Positions 6,157 to 6,682 of a stretch of DNA of 6,682 nt are shown piece after piece. This stretch comes from Bacteroidaceae bacterium. GTDB taxonomy: Bacteria; Bacteroidota; Bacteroidia; Bacteroidales; Bacteroidaceae. A program made the translations under genes and the position numbers. The notes beneath the pieces were generated by a model, which made no database searches, was not told the DNA's origin, and was given only the letters and a program-made list of their open reading frames with translations. The stretch covers positions 1-6,682 of the forward strand of contig JAFZKR010000129.1 of NCBI GenBank assembly GCA_017551845.1, written 5' to 3'. Numbering within the stretch: position 1 is the stretch's first letter; every line of letters begins with the position of its first letter.

Positions 6157-6257
6157 TGGGTCCGATACCCGCACGCTAAAAGAGATGTGTCCCCGCTGTC
6201 ACCAAATAGTACCAAATAGAACCGTCCCCAATGGCAAAGGGGACAGTCCCCTTTTGT
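6157..6257 (+). repeat. REP-like intergenic repeat, copy 2 (long form)
   Basis: The head TGGGTCCGATACCCGCACGC plus TAAAA matches copy 1 at 5039-5062 in the same orientation. The middle contains GTCCCC at 6189-6194 and 6224-6229 and a tandem 10-mer, ACCAAATAGT then ACCAAATAGA (6201-6220). The tail is a GGGGAC-A-GTCCCC hairpin ending CTTTTGTAC, like copy 1. The shape, with a conserved head and a short GGGGAC hairpin, resembles elements mobilised by REP-associated tyrosine transposases, but none is encoded here. It fills most of the 263-nt gap between the dinD-like gene and the gene at the right edge. Confidence 0.7.
6236..6254 (-). terminator. Hairpin downstream of the right-edge gene
   Basis: AAAGGGGAC and GTCCCCTTT form a perfect 9-bp inverted repeat around one A, beginning 17 nt after the stop of the minus-strand gene at 6272. 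It is the tail of REP-like copy 2. Position suggests a transcription end, but there is no clear U-tract and the single-base centre means the real loop opens one or more pairs. Tentative. Confidence 0.4.
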
Positions 6258-6271
6258 ACTTTTATCATGTA

Positions 6272-6682
6272 TTACTGTTTGTTGAAGAGGTAACCTTGAT
6301 CAAAAAATACGGTGTATACGGTGTATGCAGTCTTGTCGTTGGCTATGAACGCGAATGATATTCCTTTCTCTTGAAAGTTATAAACATTTTGAGATTGTGC
6401 AGTCAGCCACTGGCTGTCAAAGGGATTGCCGGTATTAATGCTATCTCTTCCACCATCGACCACAAACAATTCATTTTGGCCGATTGATACAATGCCGTCT
6501 TTATAAGTGTATGCGCCTTTGTACAGTCTTACAAGAGCACCGTCATAAATTTCAACGTTGTCGCCGCTAAAGCGTAAAGCCATTGTTATAACGCCATCTT
6601 TATCCTTGGAGTACCATGTACCCTGGAGTAAAGACTTATCGGACGGCAGATTGGTGGCTCCTTTCTTAAAATAGAGATACAC
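6272..6682 (-). CDS. Hypothetical protein, possibly lipocalin-like, 5'-truncated
   Basis: 136 codons are visible and the frame runs off the window edge, so the N-terminus (perhaps a lipoprotein signal) is missing; the GTG at the edge is not a supported start. The sequence is beta-rich: LLQGTWYSKDKDG at about 18-30, ALRFSGDNVEIYDG, GAYTYKDGIVSIG, and a final YTVYTVFFDQGYLFNKQ. The LxGTW opening followed by regular short strands resembles Bacteroidetes lipocalin-like domains, but I would not assign a ligand or function. The nearest gene on the same strand, the dinD-like gene, has its own promoter and is separated by a repeat, so co-transcription is unlikely. Confidence 0.75.
   Translation of the reverse strand: MYLYFKKGATNLPSDKSLLQGTWYSKDKDGVITMALRFSGDNVEIYDGALVRLYKGAYTYKDGIVSIGQNELFVVDGGRDSINTGNPFDSQWLTAQSQNVYNFQEKGISFAFIANDKTAYTVYTVFFDQGYLFNKQ

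Noticed and set aside
5039..6257. CRISPR-like or integron-like array
   Set aside because: Only two diverged copies of the repeat exist, about 1.1 kb apart, with a gene between them; no regular spacers, integrase or cas genes are seen.

Overview
The window looks like an accessory stretch of a Bacteroidales chromosome (Prevotella or Bacteroides type). This rests on a C10 cysteine peptidase fused to BspA-type leucine-rich repeats, two FISUMP (Fibrobacter succinogenes major paralogous) domain proteins, C-terminal tails like those of Bacteroidetes secreted proteins, signal peptides followed by Gln, the lack of clear Shine-Dalgarno sequences, and a Bacteroidetes promoter (TTGG, 19 nt, TATATTTG). 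The genus cannot be fixed from the sequence alone.

Left part, + strand (1-4718): four genes in tight succession, probably one operon whose promoter lies outside the window. They are the 3' part of the C10 peptidase-LRR protein, a 559-aa exported protein with three Fn3-like repeats and a FISUMP domain, a 155-aa exported protein with a sorting-tail-like C-terminus, and a 272-aa exported FISUMP protein. The last two overlap by 4 nt (ATGA). All four look like envelope or secreted proteins. The three complete ones begin after the signal peptide with Gln and a short shared beta-rich module.

Middle (4693-5177): no intact gene. The stop codon of the last FISUMP gene is replaced by an inverted scrap of another FISUMP gene. 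An open 52-codon remnant of a secreted-protein C-terminal tail follows, then a REP-like repeat and two 27-nt hairpins. These two hairpins differ from each other by paired, compensating changes.

Right part, - strand (5178-6682): a complete dinD-like gene with a 30-bp perfect palindrome inside its coding sequence, a leader stem-loop and a recognisable promoter. It is bracketed by two direct copies of a REP-like repeat (conserved head ending CCCGCACGCTAAAA, tail a GGGGAC/GTCCCC hairpin). Upstream is the 3' end of a small hypothetical, possibly lipocalin-like, protein cut by the window edge.

The strongest leads are the structured, repeat-bounded dinD unit (covarying hairpins, intragenic palindrome, leader stem) and the rearranged end of the secreted-protein operon. 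I see no CRISPR array, tRNA, rRNA, transposase or integrase.
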